From NCBI RefSeq assembly GCF_030445035.2, contig NC_080698.1, forward strand, positions 30,473,294-30,537,293: a stretch of DNA of 64,000 bases, in the 5' to 3' direction. Position 1 is the first letter of the stretch. Every line of letters starts with the position of its first letter. A program made the position numbers and the translations under genes. Below the pieces are notes generated by a model. It saw only the letters and a program-made list of their open reading frames with translations. It searched no databases and was not told the DNA's origin. Shown here piece after piece: positions 1 through 11,680 of this stretch. Origin of the DNA: Dasypus novemcinctus (taxonomy: Eukaryota > Chordata > Mammalia > Cingulata > Dasypodidae).

Positions 1-668
1 GAAATGTAGGCTGGGTATATGCAAATAACCAGAGTGAACAGCATTTTGCCTATGTCCATTTACAGCATGGGCTCCAGTGGAGGCTCGTGGGCTCTACCGT
101 GATCCCTGTCCTGTCAACTTCTCACCAATAACTTGCAGACCAATGTTGCCATCATTCCACACAAATTTGGGGATGGCATGAAGCCAGGAAGGAAAATAAT
201 CATTCTGAAACATCGGAAGCAAAACTGAAAGAAATGCCAACAAGGCAAAAGTTAACAAGATTAAATTCTCTATAAGTCAATGCAAATATTAAGCTTGCTT
301 CTAAAAATATAAGTGGAAGTGGACAATTACTGGAAGGGAAGAAGAAACAAGGCTCTCCAATCTCACAAAGAAAGACTAGTCATGTATGTCTTCACTGGTT
401 TCAAATCCAAAGTGAGTAAGGAATAAAAGATGGCTGTTAAAATGTCACTTTGACCTTGTTTCACTAATAGAAGTATACTACTTAAAATGAGAAAAGCAAT
501 TTCTACTACTCTGAAATAATTAGACCAGAATGGAACTATAATTATTCAGTTCAATTTAAGAAGGATACCAACAAACTAGGATTCATTTAGCATCTGTGGT
601 CACAATGGCATAGGAACTCTAGACCATGCTATCCAGAATTATCCTGCACCGATAAAACAGTCTGTATC
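1..668. other. Unassigned non-coding DNA
   Basis: AT-rich sequence with no long open frame, no tRNA-like head and no repeat that I can name. It is either intron or diverged repeat. Confidence 0.4.
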
Positions 669-822
669 CGTGCTCTACACTACAGGTAGCTCTTGAGTCC
701 TTGAAAGGTCACCAGTGCAACTGATGAACTGAGTTTTTACTTTCATTTAATTCTATGTCTATACTTCCTGTGGCTCATGGCTACTGTGTAGAGACTACAC
801 AGCTCTAGACAAAACCATTCAC
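669..822. mobile_element. Possible hAT-type DNA transposon fossil
   Basis: The stretch contains phrases typical of an ancient non-autonomous element (a 'gtggctcatggctactg' core and a 'caactgatgaactgag' segment), also recognisable at 11.4-11.6 kb. It is strongly diverged, the ends are not clear and no family name is assigned. Confidence 0.35.
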
Positions 823-1359
823 CAAGTAGTCAAAGTAACTGGGCGGATGGCAAACCTGGAGAAAAGACTCAGGGGGGCAAAATGAGAACAGTCTTCAATA
901 TCTGAAGAGCTGTCTTGTGGAAGAGGGATTGCAAAGATTCTTTGGGCCCCACTGGGCAAAACCTGGCCTTCGATGGAAATATAGGAAGGTAAATTTCATG
1001 GCCATCAATGTCCATTCTATGATCCATGGCCATTGTGCTCACTTCCCAGCACCCAGCACAGTGCCTGGCACAGAGTAGACCCTCAGTAAGGACTGAAGGA
1101 AGGAAGGAAAGAAGGAATGAGTGAATGAAATAGTTGTCTAAATGGAATACAAATACCTCCATAGATAATATATCCCTCCATCGGGAGGAATCCCACAGGA
1201 GCTGGCTGACCACTTGCTAGGGACACTGTGGAAGGTCCAGGCTTCCACCGACAGGCAGATGGACCAGATGACTTTGAAGGTCCCTCCAGAGCTACTAAGA
1301 GCCTTGTCTCTATCATCTGATGGGACTGGGTTCAAATTTGGCACTCACTGTTTTTGTGA

Positions 1360-1790
1360 CTGTATTAGTGTAACAGATTACTACAAACTTAGCGACTCGA
1401 ATCAGCACATGTTCATTCTTGCGTCGTTTCTGTGGGTCAGAAGTCTGGGCACAGCTCGGCTGGGTCCTCTGCTCAGGGTCTCACAGTGCCAACCAGGTCT
1501 GGGTTCTCATCAGCAGGTTCAACTGAAGAACACATTTCCCCACTCATGTGGCTGTTGGCAACTTTCAGGCCATCAGCCCTGCAGTTGTAGGACAGGAAGG
1601 CTCAGGGCTTTTTGCTGGCTCCAGGCCAGAGGCAACCCTCAGCTCCTCGAGGCCCCCTGCGGCTCCTTCCACATGGGCTTCCCCAGGGGACCCACTTACC
1701 CATCACGTCACCAGTCTCCAGAGAAAGTGTGCTAGCGAGGCAGAGTTCTGCAGGGTGTGACGTAGTCACAGGAGGGACATCCCATCCCCT
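1360..1790 (-). mobile_element. Ancient MLT1-like LTR (ERVL-MaLR), reverse orientation
   Basis: It starts with a degraded 'ctgtattagtgtaacagattactacaaactta' type motif and continues through 'tctgtgggtcagaagtctgggcacagctc', 'catgtggctgttggc' and 'cacatgggcttcccc'. These are the landmarks of a reversed MLT1/MST-type LTR. There is no internal retroviral sequence next to it, so it is a solo or partial LTR. The open frames across it (1214-1735 and 1612-1995) have no coding character. Confidence 0.5.
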
Positions 1791-1945
1791 TCACCAGGTT
1801 CTTTTGGTTAGAAGCAAGCCACAGGTGCCACCCACACACAAGAGGGGATTACACAAGGGCATAAGGGCATACACACTAGGAAGTGGGGGTCACGGGGAAC
1901 CTAAGTCTGTGACAAGTCACTCAGCACACTTCAGCTTCTCTGCTA

Positions 1946-2600
1946 TAAAACTGAGGCCACTGAAAGCAGAGGAGACTCTTGTTAAGCATACTTAACATGC
2001 AGACTCACTACAGAATGTAACCAGGGTTAGGCGAGTCTCCACAAGAGCATTCAAGCTTCACAAAAACAAATCTAGTAAGATATATTTAGGTTAAAGAGGC
2101 TTAAGATTAAAAGAGGAGAAAGTCAACCCTTCAAACTAGAGAAACACTTAAGAATTCTCAACCCATCTCACTCTATGGGATTTTGATGGTTATAAGCAGA
2201 ATTCATTCAACATTCATTTATTCAACAAATTTGAATGCCCAGACTTCTGCATGTAGACATTCCTTTTGTCCCTGCCTACGGACTAGCTCAGTGATTCTCA
2301 AACATGAGGGCTAAGAATTCTTCACCAGGGCTGTACACAACAAGTAAAGTGTATGGGATTTTTCAGGGCGTAACGCTGACTGTATATGATTCTCCTTTAC
2401 ACACTAATTCAGAGCCAAATCCCTGGGTGCTACCCATTGTACCAGCCTCACAGGTTTTGTCCTAACATTGTTAAAAGGTAGACATGATGCTTGGTACTTA
2501 TTGTTTGATAAATATCAACCCTTACCCTCTATTAAGTTACTAAGCATATAAAAAAAATATTTGAAGATAGGTTTTGCCCGACATATTTGCTCATTTTCAT
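1946..2600. other. Unassigned non-coding DNA with a possible MER5-type remnant
   Basis: Around 2290-2405 a 'cagtgattctcaaacatgagg' start and a 'gattctcctttacac' end hint at a MER5-like hAT remnant. The remainder shows nothing I can name. Confidence 0.3.
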
Positions 2601-2930
2601 TTTGCATTCCCCCAAGCAGGTTAAACTCCATGTCTTTCTCTTCCACTAAATTTGCATTTCAATAACTATAGCCCCAAAACACGTTAAGGGCACTGTTCAC
2701 ATTCTGCACAGCTCACTGGTGAAAGCAAAGACACTGCTGATGTTTGAGAAGAGAGCAATTATGCCGAGCCAATCGATAAAATGAACTGTAAAGATTAATC
2801 CCCCATAATCCATCTTTTTCCTATAGAAGACTTCATTTAGAGATTTCTTAACTCCTTCCCCCAGTGCCTCGATCATCTTCTCATATGACAAAGCCAAAAT
2901 ACCAGACACTAAAAAGTGCTGTCAACCAGA
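2600..2930 (-). other. Unique segment: conserved-noncoding or hidden-exon candidate
   Basis: This repeat-free stretch carries a 70-codon minus-strand frame (2909 to 2697) with varied, protein-like composition, starting MSGILALSYEKM. On the minus strand a CA-GTGAGC donor-like site falls near 2716-2711, inside the frame. Acceptor-like AGs near 2905-2925 lack a good pyrimidine tract. The plus strand also holds 'gattaatccccc' (a TAATCC homeodomain-type site) and 'aatcgata'. It lies on the strand and side expected for the 24-kb promoter. I do not recognise the peptide, and chance or a regulatory element is at least as likely. Confidence 0.15.
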
Positions 2931-3004
2931 ACCAAATGTTCTTTCTGGAAAGATTTACATTTACCATGTGTTTAGGTTGAGAGGTAAAGGGACGCCAACA
3001 AAGA

Positions 3005-3175
3005 TACCACGTGCCAGACACTGTGCTTGACAAGGTACCAGGTGATCAGTGGTACCAACTCTCTTTTACAGACGGACACTCAGAAGCTGTGAGAGGTTAA
3101 ATGGTTTGCCCAAGGCCCCCCCACACACACACACACACAGAAAGAGACAGAACTGGAAGCTAGAGGCTCAGGGGG
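3005..3175 (-). mobile_element. MIR SINE fragment with (CA)n
   Basis: Reverse MIR landmarks are present: 'cttttacagacggacact', 'gtgagaggttaaatgg' and 'gcccaaggcc'. A (CA)9 tract at 3122-3139 interrupts the end. Confidence 0.65.
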
Positions 3176-3224
3176 AGATCCTCTAACACAGAGTGCATCT
3201 CGGGCTTAGCAAAAGCCCCAAAAC

Positions 3225-3740
3225 TAATCATTTCCTCAAAGCAGCTGCAAGTCTTCCATGTTTGGGCCACCACCAGCCACTGTGTGGCATGTAAGAGAAC
3301 CAATAAACAGGGGAGGGGTCAAAACACCTGTTCACCCGTAATCCTGGTGGGGCGTAGGGGGCCAAAACTGCTTCATTTCTGTCAGGGTCTAAAACCAACC
3401 AGGCCCTCTTTGGCTGAGTGAAGAGGTAAAACAGAAAAATCAGGCGCCACCCGCCTTCCCGGGGAGGGAGCCTGAGCGTTGGGGTGGACCCGCCGGCAGC
3501 AGGGCCGCCCGGCCCCCTGGCCAGTGCTGCCACGTTCAGTACCCCAGCGCTGGATGTCTGCCCCCGCGCTGGGAAATCATTTCAGTTCTCCACACCTCAC
3601 CTCCGAGGCCTCCGCGCCCCTCCTCTAAGCCCCCTCGGATCAATGTTTCATCTGCTACGTCCGAGCGAATCACTGATCCTTCTCCTTCGTCCTTTGGGTT
3701 CAGGCTCACAGAATATTTCCCGCGCCTTTATCCTATTTTT
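3225..3740. other. GC-rich single-copy block
   Basis: This is a locally GC-rich and mildly CpG-rich block, with clusters near 3440-3560 and 3600-3665, and no recognisable repeat. Overlapping short frames run on both strands (3228-3533 minus and 3484-3747 plus), as expected from base composition. It could be an enhancer or alternative promoter, but no splice-donor pattern supports an exon. Confidence 0.25.
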
Positions 3741-4855
3741 CTCCTGACTCCCTCCACCATTTGTTGGGGGCAGTCATACCGTTATTTTCCCATTATCTGT
3801 TTTTTGCTTCTCAGGACATCGAAGGGAAACCCACTCTTAAAGGGTGTTGGAGCCCATTTTCCTCTGTTACACCTGTCAGGGCCCCTTTAATCATTAAATG
3901 TTAGGAAAGGCCTGAAAACCCAACTCCCTCTTCCACTTTTACCAGTCCCGTTTAATCTGAGCCTTTTTGTTTGCTTGCAGAGCACTACATCAAAAGAAAG
4001 ATGGGGGGGGGGGGATTGTCCATGATTAAAAGACTCCCGCAGCTCAAGGACACAACCAAAATGTTAGCTGCTTGACTTAACTACTGGCCACTAATTAAAT
4101 GCAAAACAGTCACATTAATGCAAAATAGGATGAGCAACACTGTATTGGGTTTTTGGTTTTTTCCTGCAAAATGAACACCCCCAGTTTCCTCCCACACACA
4201 CACACACCCCGCCGCGTTTTCCAAAGGTTTGGGACCAGATGAGCACGCAGGCAGCGCGCGTTCATCAACTCTTCCTCATCTGTGTGTGCCGCTGCATTCA
4301 AAGAGAATTAATAATGGTTTTAGCCGAAAACCAGGAGAACCGAGGTACTGCTGGCTCCTGCTTGAGTGCTCCCAGATTCGAGACTATTCTTTTTAGCTCC
4401 CAAGACATCAAGCTCAGTTTTCCTCCTACTAGAGCCCGAGGATGGGAAAGGACTAAGAATACCCTCTTTGGGGTTTCAGAAACCACCAAACACCACAAGT
4501 GTACAGAAAAGGCTCCGGTTCTCTGGTATTTTCTTCCAGGGGGATGTTACCCCTTGTGGGGCTCACTGTGGAGGCTCAAGCTGCTCCACCAGGGGCCTGA
4601 AGGCAGGTGGCTGTTGGCAGAGGAGTGCTTTACGGCCAAAGGTAACCCTGTCCCCAGATATTTCCCCAGTCCAGTTATTCTATTAGACAGCCACTCTGGG
4701 GCCATTAAAGAACGGCCCCTCCTACAGGAGTTAACGTGTGGAGACTCAGCTGCTCAGCCATCCATTTAACTGGCCTTAATAACACGCATTTTGAATAACA
4801 ACCAAAATAAAGAATAATAAATACAGTGGCTGCTTATAGCTAACGAGAACATCCT
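3741..4855. other. Unassigned DNA with a chance 176-codon frame
   Basis: It holds a G-homopolymer (4002-4014) and a (CA)n tract (4194-4207). A plus-strand frame runs 4239-4769 (176 codons) and a second overlaps it in another frame. No domain, signal peptide, Kozak context or splice context supports translation. Such a length is expected about once by chance in 64 kb at this GC content. Confidence 0.3.
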
Positions 4856-4859
4856 GTGG

Positions 4860-5035
4860 GTCCAGCACCGATGTTCTGTGTTTCGCATGCATTTCCCCTA
4901 TAGAACAGCTGCCTATTATCTTCTCCATCTTACAGACAAGCCGACCTTAAAGGGCGTCCACTACTGACCCGAGGGTGCACAGGTGGCTAGGATTGAGGCC
5001 AAGGTTTAAACCTAGGCGACTGACTCCACAGCCCC
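4860..5035 (-). mobile_element. MIR SINE fragment
   Basis: Contains 'ttatcttctccatcttacag' followed by a degraded 'caggtggctaggattgaggc' segment, matching a reverse MIR. Confidence 0.55.
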
Positions 5036-5224
5036 ATTTCTTAACAAACACCCAGGCCTCCCTCCCTTCCTCACCTGGTGGCAGGCTGAGCTGCAAAATA
5101 AAGCTGGTAGCCCGGGAAGTCTAAACAGAAAGGAGGGCTCAGGGAAGGCAGCAGCACCAGTGGGAAGCCTGGGCGAGCCAGGCAGGGAAGGGCACAAGGC
5201 TTGTTTTATTTTGGCCTGTGTTTA

Positions 5225-5385
5225 AGAGCAGAGGTTTGGGAGGCAGGCTGCCTGGGTTCAAATTCCAGCTCAAATTGGGAGTGGCTGGCATCCAATTTAT
5301 GGTACTGTGCCCCACCATGTACTCTCCCCACAGTCCTACAGAATGGTGACCACTTGGAGAAAACATTATCAATCTAATAAATGTT
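5225..5385 (+). mobile_element. Degraded MIR-like fragment
   Basis: 'ctgcctgggttcaaattcc' is the tRNA B-box region of MIR. The remainder is weakly matched. Confidence 0.35.
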
Positions 5386-5504
5386 TGAATGATAGATATT
5401 CATGGTTAGAGAGACCGAGAAAGAGATGGAAAGACAGAAAGAGGTAGAAAGAAATAAAGGGATCCAAGCATTATAATGTATTATAATGTCATAATACACA
5501 ATGT

Positions 5505-5660
5505 AATACTAGCTGTGTGACACTGGGTAAGATATTTTATCTTTCTGTTCCTCAGTTTTTTCATCTCTAAAAAGGGAATAATAATCATACCCACTCCAAT
5601 ATTAACATAGCTAAAGCACTGAGAATAGTGCTTAGCACATGATAAGTACTACCTTATTTA
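5505..5660 (+). mobile_element. MIR SINE
   Basis: A clear forward MIR: 'ctagctgtgtgacactggg', 'ttcctcagttttttcatc', 'gggaataataatcatacc', 'agcactgagaatagtgc' and 'tagcacatgataagta' occur in consensus order. Confidence 0.8.
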
Positions 5661-5714
5661 ACCATCCTGGCTCAAACACTTGGTCTTTAAAGCACCAGGA
5701 TATGCAAGAAAAAC

Positions 5715-6215
5715 TAGAGCTCGTGTTTGTGTGAAAACACATGTAAGAATGTTCATAGCTTTGTGCATAGTAACCAAAACTTAGAAGCAACTGAAATGTT
5801 CATCAGCACTAGAGTGGGTAAATAAACTATGATCTACTCTTATTATACAGCCATGGAAAAAAACGGAATATTATACAGCCATGAAAAAAGAACTGCTACA
5901 TGCAACAGCTGAGCATAACATAAGGGTGGGAGAAAAAAAAGCAGAAAGGAAAAAATACATACTATATTTTTCCATTTATATGAAACTGTAGAAGAGGAAA
6001 AATTAAGCTCTGTTGGTAGAGGCAGAATAGTGGTGACCAGAGAGGAATGAATACTGACTAGAAGGGAGTATAGGGGACATTTCTGGGTGCTAGAAATTCT
6101 GCATCCTAAGTCTTGGCTTTGTGGGTATGTACATACATAAAAATTCGCTAAGCTCTAAGGGTTACAATTAGGCCCTTTTACTGCAAGTTACACTGTAATC
6201 TTTAAAAATTAACAA
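5715..6215 (+). mobile_element. L1M-type LINE 3' end
   Basis: Forward 3'-UTR landmarks of old L1 elements are present: 'tgttcatagctttgtgcata', 'gcaactgaaatgttcatc', 'atactatatttttccattta', 'tagaggcagaatagtgg' and 'ttacactgtaatctttaaa'. It is 5'-truncated and non-functional. Confidence 0.7.
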
Positions 6216-6634
6216 AAGGCACTGAGTTAGTATGGTATGTGATATCATTTTATATGCAAAGTTAAATAATTTTTACATTTTTAGTTAATAGTTTTAAAGA
6301 TCATTTAAGTAGTGATGCATTTAACTGTATTTAATTAATCCAGAACACAAACATTAATTCACAGATATTACTGTTTAAGATGAAACAAATATGACCATTT
6401 CAATAAAATCATGGTATAAATAATGTGGTAAAAAATAATAATAATTTTTTTTTAAAAAACCCATGAAGGCTATGCACAGATGACTGAAATTTGGAAATCA
6501 CTAGCCTATGAGGAAGCACAATCCTTCACTGTGGCAGGTAGGAAAACAGGCTTTTATTATAGTTCAAGATGGACAAATCACACCCTGGACAAAATCCATC
6601 CCACTACCTGTTTTTTCTAAAGAGTGTAAGCTAA
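6216..6634. other. AT-rich non-coding DNA
   Basis: Very AT-rich sequence with short A and T runs, probably a diverged L1 tail. No gene feature is visible. Confidence 0.4.
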
Positions 6635-6905
6635 GAATGGTTTTTTTACATTTTTTAAGGGTTGAAAAAATTTTTAAAGAATAGCATTTCATGACTCATG
6701 AAAACTATATGAAATTCACATTTCAGTGTCCATAAATACAGTTTGATTGGGACATAGCCATGCTCATTCATTTACATATCATCTCTGGCTTCTTACATGT
6801 TACAATGGCAGAGTTGAGTACTTGCAACAGAGACTGTATAGCTACAAAGCCCAAAATATTTACTATCTGGTCCTTTACAGAATAAGTTGCCACCCCTGCT
6901 CTAGC
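6635..6905 (-). mobile_element. Non-autonomous hAT-like DNA transposon fossil
   Basis: Ordered motifs 'cagtttgattgggacatagc', 'catgctcattcatttacata', 'gcagagttgagtacttgc', 'caacagagactgtatagc' and 'tatctggtcctttacagaat' identify a mammal-wide non-autonomous element. Related fragments occur at 43.4, 60.4 and 62.9 kb. I do not assign a family name. Confidence 0.6.
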
Positions 6906-7219
6906 AGATAATTTCCATCTTTGCCACTGATCCTGTACCATAAAGCCACCTCAGTGCTCTATTCCTTTCTAACTGAGAGGCTTTTCTCAAATACCCACCT
7001 ATTCTCAAATACTCCTTAGAGATCTAAGTTCCAAATTCCAGCTTTATAAACCCTATAATATGTGTCTAAGCTCTCAGTTCTCCAGATAAGTTCTGAATCA
7101 ACAGCAGCTAAAGTGCTATCACAACAGCCTTGCTACAAAAGACAATGCAATCACAAAAGTTGGCAAGCAAACATTATGCCTATACTGCATTGTAAAATTA
7201 TCCATTTCTTCTGGAATGG

Positions 7220-7253
7220 ATGTGCCCTCTAATGTGCCCTCTAATGTGCCCTC
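7220..7253. repeat. 12-bp tandem repeat, nearly 3 units
   Basis: The unit ATGTGCCCTCTA is present twice exactly (7220-7231 and 7232-7243), followed by ten bases of a third copy. Confidence 0.9.
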
Positions 7254-7568
7254 AGGTTAGTTCCTGTTTAAAAACCAACCATCTGTAGAAGTCTCTTCTA
7301 TGTTTTCAAACCATTTGTATTTCTTTAAAGAACAAACATTTAGGGCAGTTGTTGGAAATATATCCAAAGAAATGGTCGAAAAGAAAGCTTAACTGTCAAA
7401 GAGGTGATGGAAGATGAATGTTCCTGCCTCTGAACTTCTCATAAGAAACCACATAGATTTCTTCCACATGGAATACCCTTCTTCCCATCTCCACTATAGC
7501 TAAATTTCCCTTCTCAGGCTGAAAATTCAGTGAGTAAAGAAATCCATATTCGCATCAAGAATCGTGCA

Positions 7569-7955
7569 AGGAAGCAGATGTGGCTCAAGTGAATGAGTTC
7601 TTGCCTACCACATAGGAGGTCCCAGGTTCAATTCCTGGTGCCTCCTGGAGAAGATGAGCAAGACAGCAAGCTGGTGCAACAGGCAGGCACAGCAAGCTGA
7701 TGCAACAAAATGACACAAGGAGACACAAAAAGGAAAGATAGAGACACAACAAAGCAGGGAGCTGAGGTGGTTCAAGCAATTGAGCACCTCTCTCCCACAC
7801 AGGAGGTCCCAGGTTCAGTTCCCGGTGCCTTCTAAAGAGAAGACAAGCAGACACAGAGAGCACATAACAAATGGACAAAGAGAGAGCAAACAGCAAGAAC
7901 AAAACAACAAGGGGGGGGGGGTCAGGAATAAATAAATAAATCTTTAAAATAAAAA
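7569..7955 (+). mobile_element. Two-headed tRNA-derived SINE (older DAS relative)
   Basis: Two tRNA-like heads lie in tandem, near 7573 ('gtggctcaagtgaatgag', B box 'ggttcaattcc') and near 7760 ('gtggttcaagcaattgag', B box 'ggttcagttcc'). A purine-rich body and an 'aaataaatctttaaaat' tail follow. Flanking target-site duplications are aagaatcgtgca (7557-7568) and aagaattgtaca (7956-7967). Open frames read across it on the minus strand are artefacts of the repeat. Confidence 0.85.
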
Positions 7956-7967
7956 AAGAATTGTACA

Positions 7968-8611
7968 GCCACACTGTCTTGTACAAAACAAGGCACTCAC
8001 TCAAGAAATACATGGAGGAAGGAATTTATAAGAGAAATTTCTATCCCCATTCAATAAATATTAAACTGACCAATATATACTGAATTTACCTGCTCATCTC
8101 CTTAGATTTCAAGTGACTATTTCTCTATCTGCAAAAGCATAACTATTTTTGACAGACAAGTTTAAAACCTACCACGCTGAATGTGTACTTTTGGAAATAG
8201 GGTAAACACCTTGCAATTCTGAAAAATTCTTTCTTGTGGAATGCTGTTTAAGAAAAGCTTTGAGGTTCTTAAGGGCTCCATCTAATGTTAATCGTTTATG
8301 AAATACTGTAGTTCAGAGCTCAGCAATTGTAGTCATTTCGGGCAGTAAATATACATTTCCTGTCAAAACCCATCAAACGGTAGGATTTCAATTTGTTTGA
8401 GAATGAAGTGTAACTAACTTCAATATAGGCAATTTGGAGAATTCCCTGATGGTTTTTAATAGCCCTGACAGTTTACTTCACTTCTTGCCCCCAAATCACT
8501 GAGTGTTTCCATTTGACTCTCCCCAAAAATGGCTCTCAGTATCTGTATAGTGTCCATCCTTCCAATTCCAAATCTGTTGAACAGTTTGCCTTCCCATCAC
8601 TTAGGGCTAAC
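7968..8611. other. Non-coding DNA, nothing recognised
   Basis: Mixed AT-rich sequence between two SINE insertions, without repeat landmarks or coding signal. Confidence 0.4.
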
Positions 8612-8624
8612 AAAACTAAAGCTA

Positions 8625-9027
8625 GGCGGCAGACTTGGCCCAGTGGTTAGGCGTCCGTCTACCACATGGGAGGTCCGCGGTTCAAACCCCGGGCCTCCTT
8701 GACCCCTGTGCAGCTGGCCCATGCGCAGTGCTGATGCGCACAAGGAGTGCCCTGCCACGCAGGGGTGTCCCCCGTGTAGGGGAGCCCCGCGCACAAGGAG
8801 TGTGCCCCGTAAGGAGAGCCGCCCAGCGCGAAAGAAAGTGCAGCCTGCCCAGGAATGGTGCTGCACACAGAGAGCTGACACAGCAAGATGACGCAGCAAA
8901 AAGAGACACAGATTCCCATGCCACTGACAACAAAGAAGCGGACAAAGAAGACGCAGCAAATAGACACAGAGAACAAGACAACAGGGTTGGGCGGGAGGGG
9001 AGAGAAATAAATGAATCTTTAAAAAAA
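8625..9027 (+). mobile_element. DAS-SINE, near-consensus
   Basis: The tRNA-like head has A-box sequence around 'ggcccagtggttaggcg' and B box 'ggttcaaaccccgg'. A CpG-rich body follows ('caggggtgtcccccgtgtag', 'gagccgcccagcgcg', 'cagcaagatgacgcagc'), then an 'aaataaatgaatcttt(A)n' tail. A perfect 13-bp target-site duplication (aaaactaaagcta, 8612-8624 and 9028-9040) brackets it. The 120-152-codon frames inside on both strands are SINE artefacts. Confidence 0.95.
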
Positions 9028-9040
9028 AAAACTAAAGCTA

Positions 9041-11384
9041 TGTCTACACATAACTTGAAAGAGCATTCTTTCAAGAATTCTTACAGATTATAAATCCTTC
9101 TACTGAATTATTAACTTATTACTTATTAAAGGTAGGATCCCAGCTGCATTTGTCACTGCATAACAACTAGCATTTTATTCTGCCACATATAACAATAACC
9201 TACAAAATAAAGACTTTAACACAAAATAGTTCATTCTCTCAAAAAAAATAACTCCAGAGGCAGGCAGACCAAGGCTAGTAATCTGGCTCCACAGAATCAT
9301 CAGAGCTTCAGGCTGCTTCAGCTTTCTGCTCTGCCTTCTTCCCATCTGCCTTTTATCCTCAAGGTCACCTCACAGTCCAAGATGGCTGTTAGAGCCCCAA
9401 CTATTACATCACCTTCCATGCCTTGGAAGGAGGAAGATCAAAAAGGGGCCTTACCCTTGGTTTTAAGAAGACTCACCAGAAATACTACCTGACATTTCTA
9501 TATTTATCTCTCGTGGCCATGCTAGTTCTGATTCTATGCAGCATGGCCTGGCCAGAAATCAGGGTTCCATTACCAAGGAAGTGGAAAAGACAAATATTGT
9601 GTAGACAAGTAGCGTCTCTTACAATGCTATATTGTATATATCCATTGTAGTATGATTATTAAGTAAATGAAAGAAATGTAGGTTTTCAAACTCAGTGTCT
9701 TTCATCACCTCAGGGACGACCCAGAAGATTCTACTCCAACATCCTAGAAGTCAACATTCATAGATGTATTTCTTCTCAGATTGGACATGGTGATGTCAGT
9801 ATTTCATGCCTCCTCATCACATTAACATAGTAACGGATTTCAGATATCAACAGTACCTCAGTTGCACTAATAGACTACAAGACTGTGGGATTTTTGAGCT
9901 TTGAGTTTTCAGGCTTTGTTTACTATAAAATTTAATTTAAAAAACCATGGATATTTCTATCTCATTTAAGCCGAAGAGCAGAATTAGAACTCACCATCCC
10001 ACTGTGCCAATGTGGAAAAGACTGAAAGCTTAGAGACAGAAGCTCATTCACCTAGGATCAGATGAGAAAGTAGAAGCCCAGGCTCTGAACTCAACACTGC
10101 TGGGTTTTCACTCTGATGCCCGGCCTTGAGGAAAGTCAGTACAAGTAGACAAAGGCAATGTGGCTTCTGGCACATGATCAGGAACACAGACACGGAGCTA
10201 TGATTTTCAAAGAATTTTCTATGGGAAATTCCCACCAATAGTTTATAGGAGGCCAGATCACTGTATCTGTGAGCAGGTAAGGGATGTACTTACTCAAGGG
10301 CTCATGACTTGAAGAAGATAAAGGCACTGAATGCAGCTCTTCTCATAAAGAGTAACATTTCAAACTTAGAGGATAAAAAGGAGTCAGCCAAGAAAAAGAT
10401 AGGGGGAAAAAATGGGGAAGCACATTCCAGGGAAAGGAACATCAAGTCCAGAGTCACTAAAGAAGAAATGAGTTTGGGTGCATTCTAGGAAATGAGAGAT
10501 GGCCCATGTGTTTGCCGTGGAGTAAATGAGGGAGCAGATGACACTGGAAAGAGAACCAGGACACTGGCAATAGTCACCTTTTGACCCTACTTCTAATCTG
10601 ACTTCTGCTTTTCCTATAACCAAAGTGATTTTCAACATGGGAATCTTATTCTATTTTCTGTCTCCACTATACCCCCTCAAACTACTTCTAAAAAAGTCTT
10701 GAAAGAAAGAAAAGGTATTGTTTTCATTGCAAGGCATAACTAATTGAAATCTGTACTAAATTCCATTTGCTTAAAAAGAAGGTTTTCCACACCTTTTTTA
10801 ATACAATTTTTAAATTAAACTCAACTATACATTTTAAAACTAAGATGTACATATAAATATAAAAGGTCCTATTCCTTATATACCAAGACACACATATACA
10901 TACACACCAAAAGATCCCTCTGCAAAAAAGGGAATTCCAAACCCGTACCGTAGTATCCATACCTAGTAGGCCCTCAATTTCACAGACTTCTCTATATCAT
11001 CAAAGGTCCACTGCTTCAATCAGTTAGGGAGGGGAAAATTTTTTTTTCAAATATCTTGGCATCCATCAAACTGCATTTTTCAAGGGCAAGAAAACTACAG
11101 AGCCCACAGAGCTGTCTGAGGTGCTTAAGGTTAATGGCTGCATTTACATAGCCATCAATTCACTTTACAAAGAACTGCCTCAGTGGGTCAGGCAGCCCCT
11201 GGCACAGGAGAACAGACTGGAGGCTCCAACCAGGGAGGGGAATGCCTGGTAAAGCATAACGACACTGTCTAGCTCTCATTCATTTATCTATGTCTCTATT
11301 TTCAGTCTTGGCCAACTTATGGAACAAAATAGACTATACCTCCATCTCTCCTAGACTCACTAGGTATGACAGTATGTACTTTAG
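9041..11384. other. Non-coding DNA, largely featureless
   Basis: No clear repeat family, exon or RNA gene is recognised. Short frames at 9423-9650, 10044-10238 and 10384-10638 lack coding features. Around 9130-9430 ('ccaaggctagtaatctggct', 'gctttctgctctgccttctt', 'tccaagatggctgtt') the sequence resembles a diverged LTR or MER segment, but I cannot name it. Confidence 0.35.
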
Positions 11385-11620
11385 ACAGGCACTGGCCAAT
11401 ATGGTAGATGCCACACACATGTGGCTACTGCAATTCAATTCAAAGTTAAATGAACTAAAATTAAATTTATTATTCAGTTGCTTATCTCGGCAGCCACATT
11501 TCAAGTGCTCAGTTGGCTTAGTGGACCTCAAAATGGACTACTATAGAGGATAGCATGGATCTTAGAACAATTCCATTCTATTGGCCAGCGGTGCCTTGTA
11601 AGATTGTTTTCTATAATGTC
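11385..11620. mobile_element. hAT-like MER element fossil
   Basis: 'gacaggcactggccaatatg', 'cacatgtggctactgcaatt' and 'gccacatttcaagtgctc' match the mammal-wide element usually written '...gccacatttcaagtgctcaatagccacatgtggc...'. It is internally deleted and diverged. Confidence 0.55.
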
Positions 11621-11680
11621 CAGAGCCTGGCCAGTTCTGGAGTTTATATATCTATTAAGTCCAATATAAAACAACAATGA

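Noticed and set aside
1360..1790. Endogenous retrovirus with coding potential
   Set aside because: Only LTR-like sequence is seen here and at 46.5 kb. No gag, pol or env motifs are adjacent.
4239..4769. 176-codon plus-strand frame
   Set aside because: No domain, promoter, Kozak or splice support. A frame of this length is expected about once by chance in 64 kb at this GC content, and a second frame overlaps it.
8635..8712. tRNA-like sequence with A and B boxes
   Set aside because: It is the head of a SINE. It lacks a clean cloverleaf boundary, continues into the SINE body and is flanked by target-site duplications, so it is not a tRNA gene. The same holds for the other heads in the window.
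8635..9093. Open frames up to 152 codons on both strands with Arg/Ala/Pro-rich peptides
   Set aside because: They lie inside a DAS-SINE. Equivalent frames recur in the copies at 11.7, 39.0, 44.8, 45.6, 55.8 and 60.5 kb because the CpG-rich body has few stop codons.
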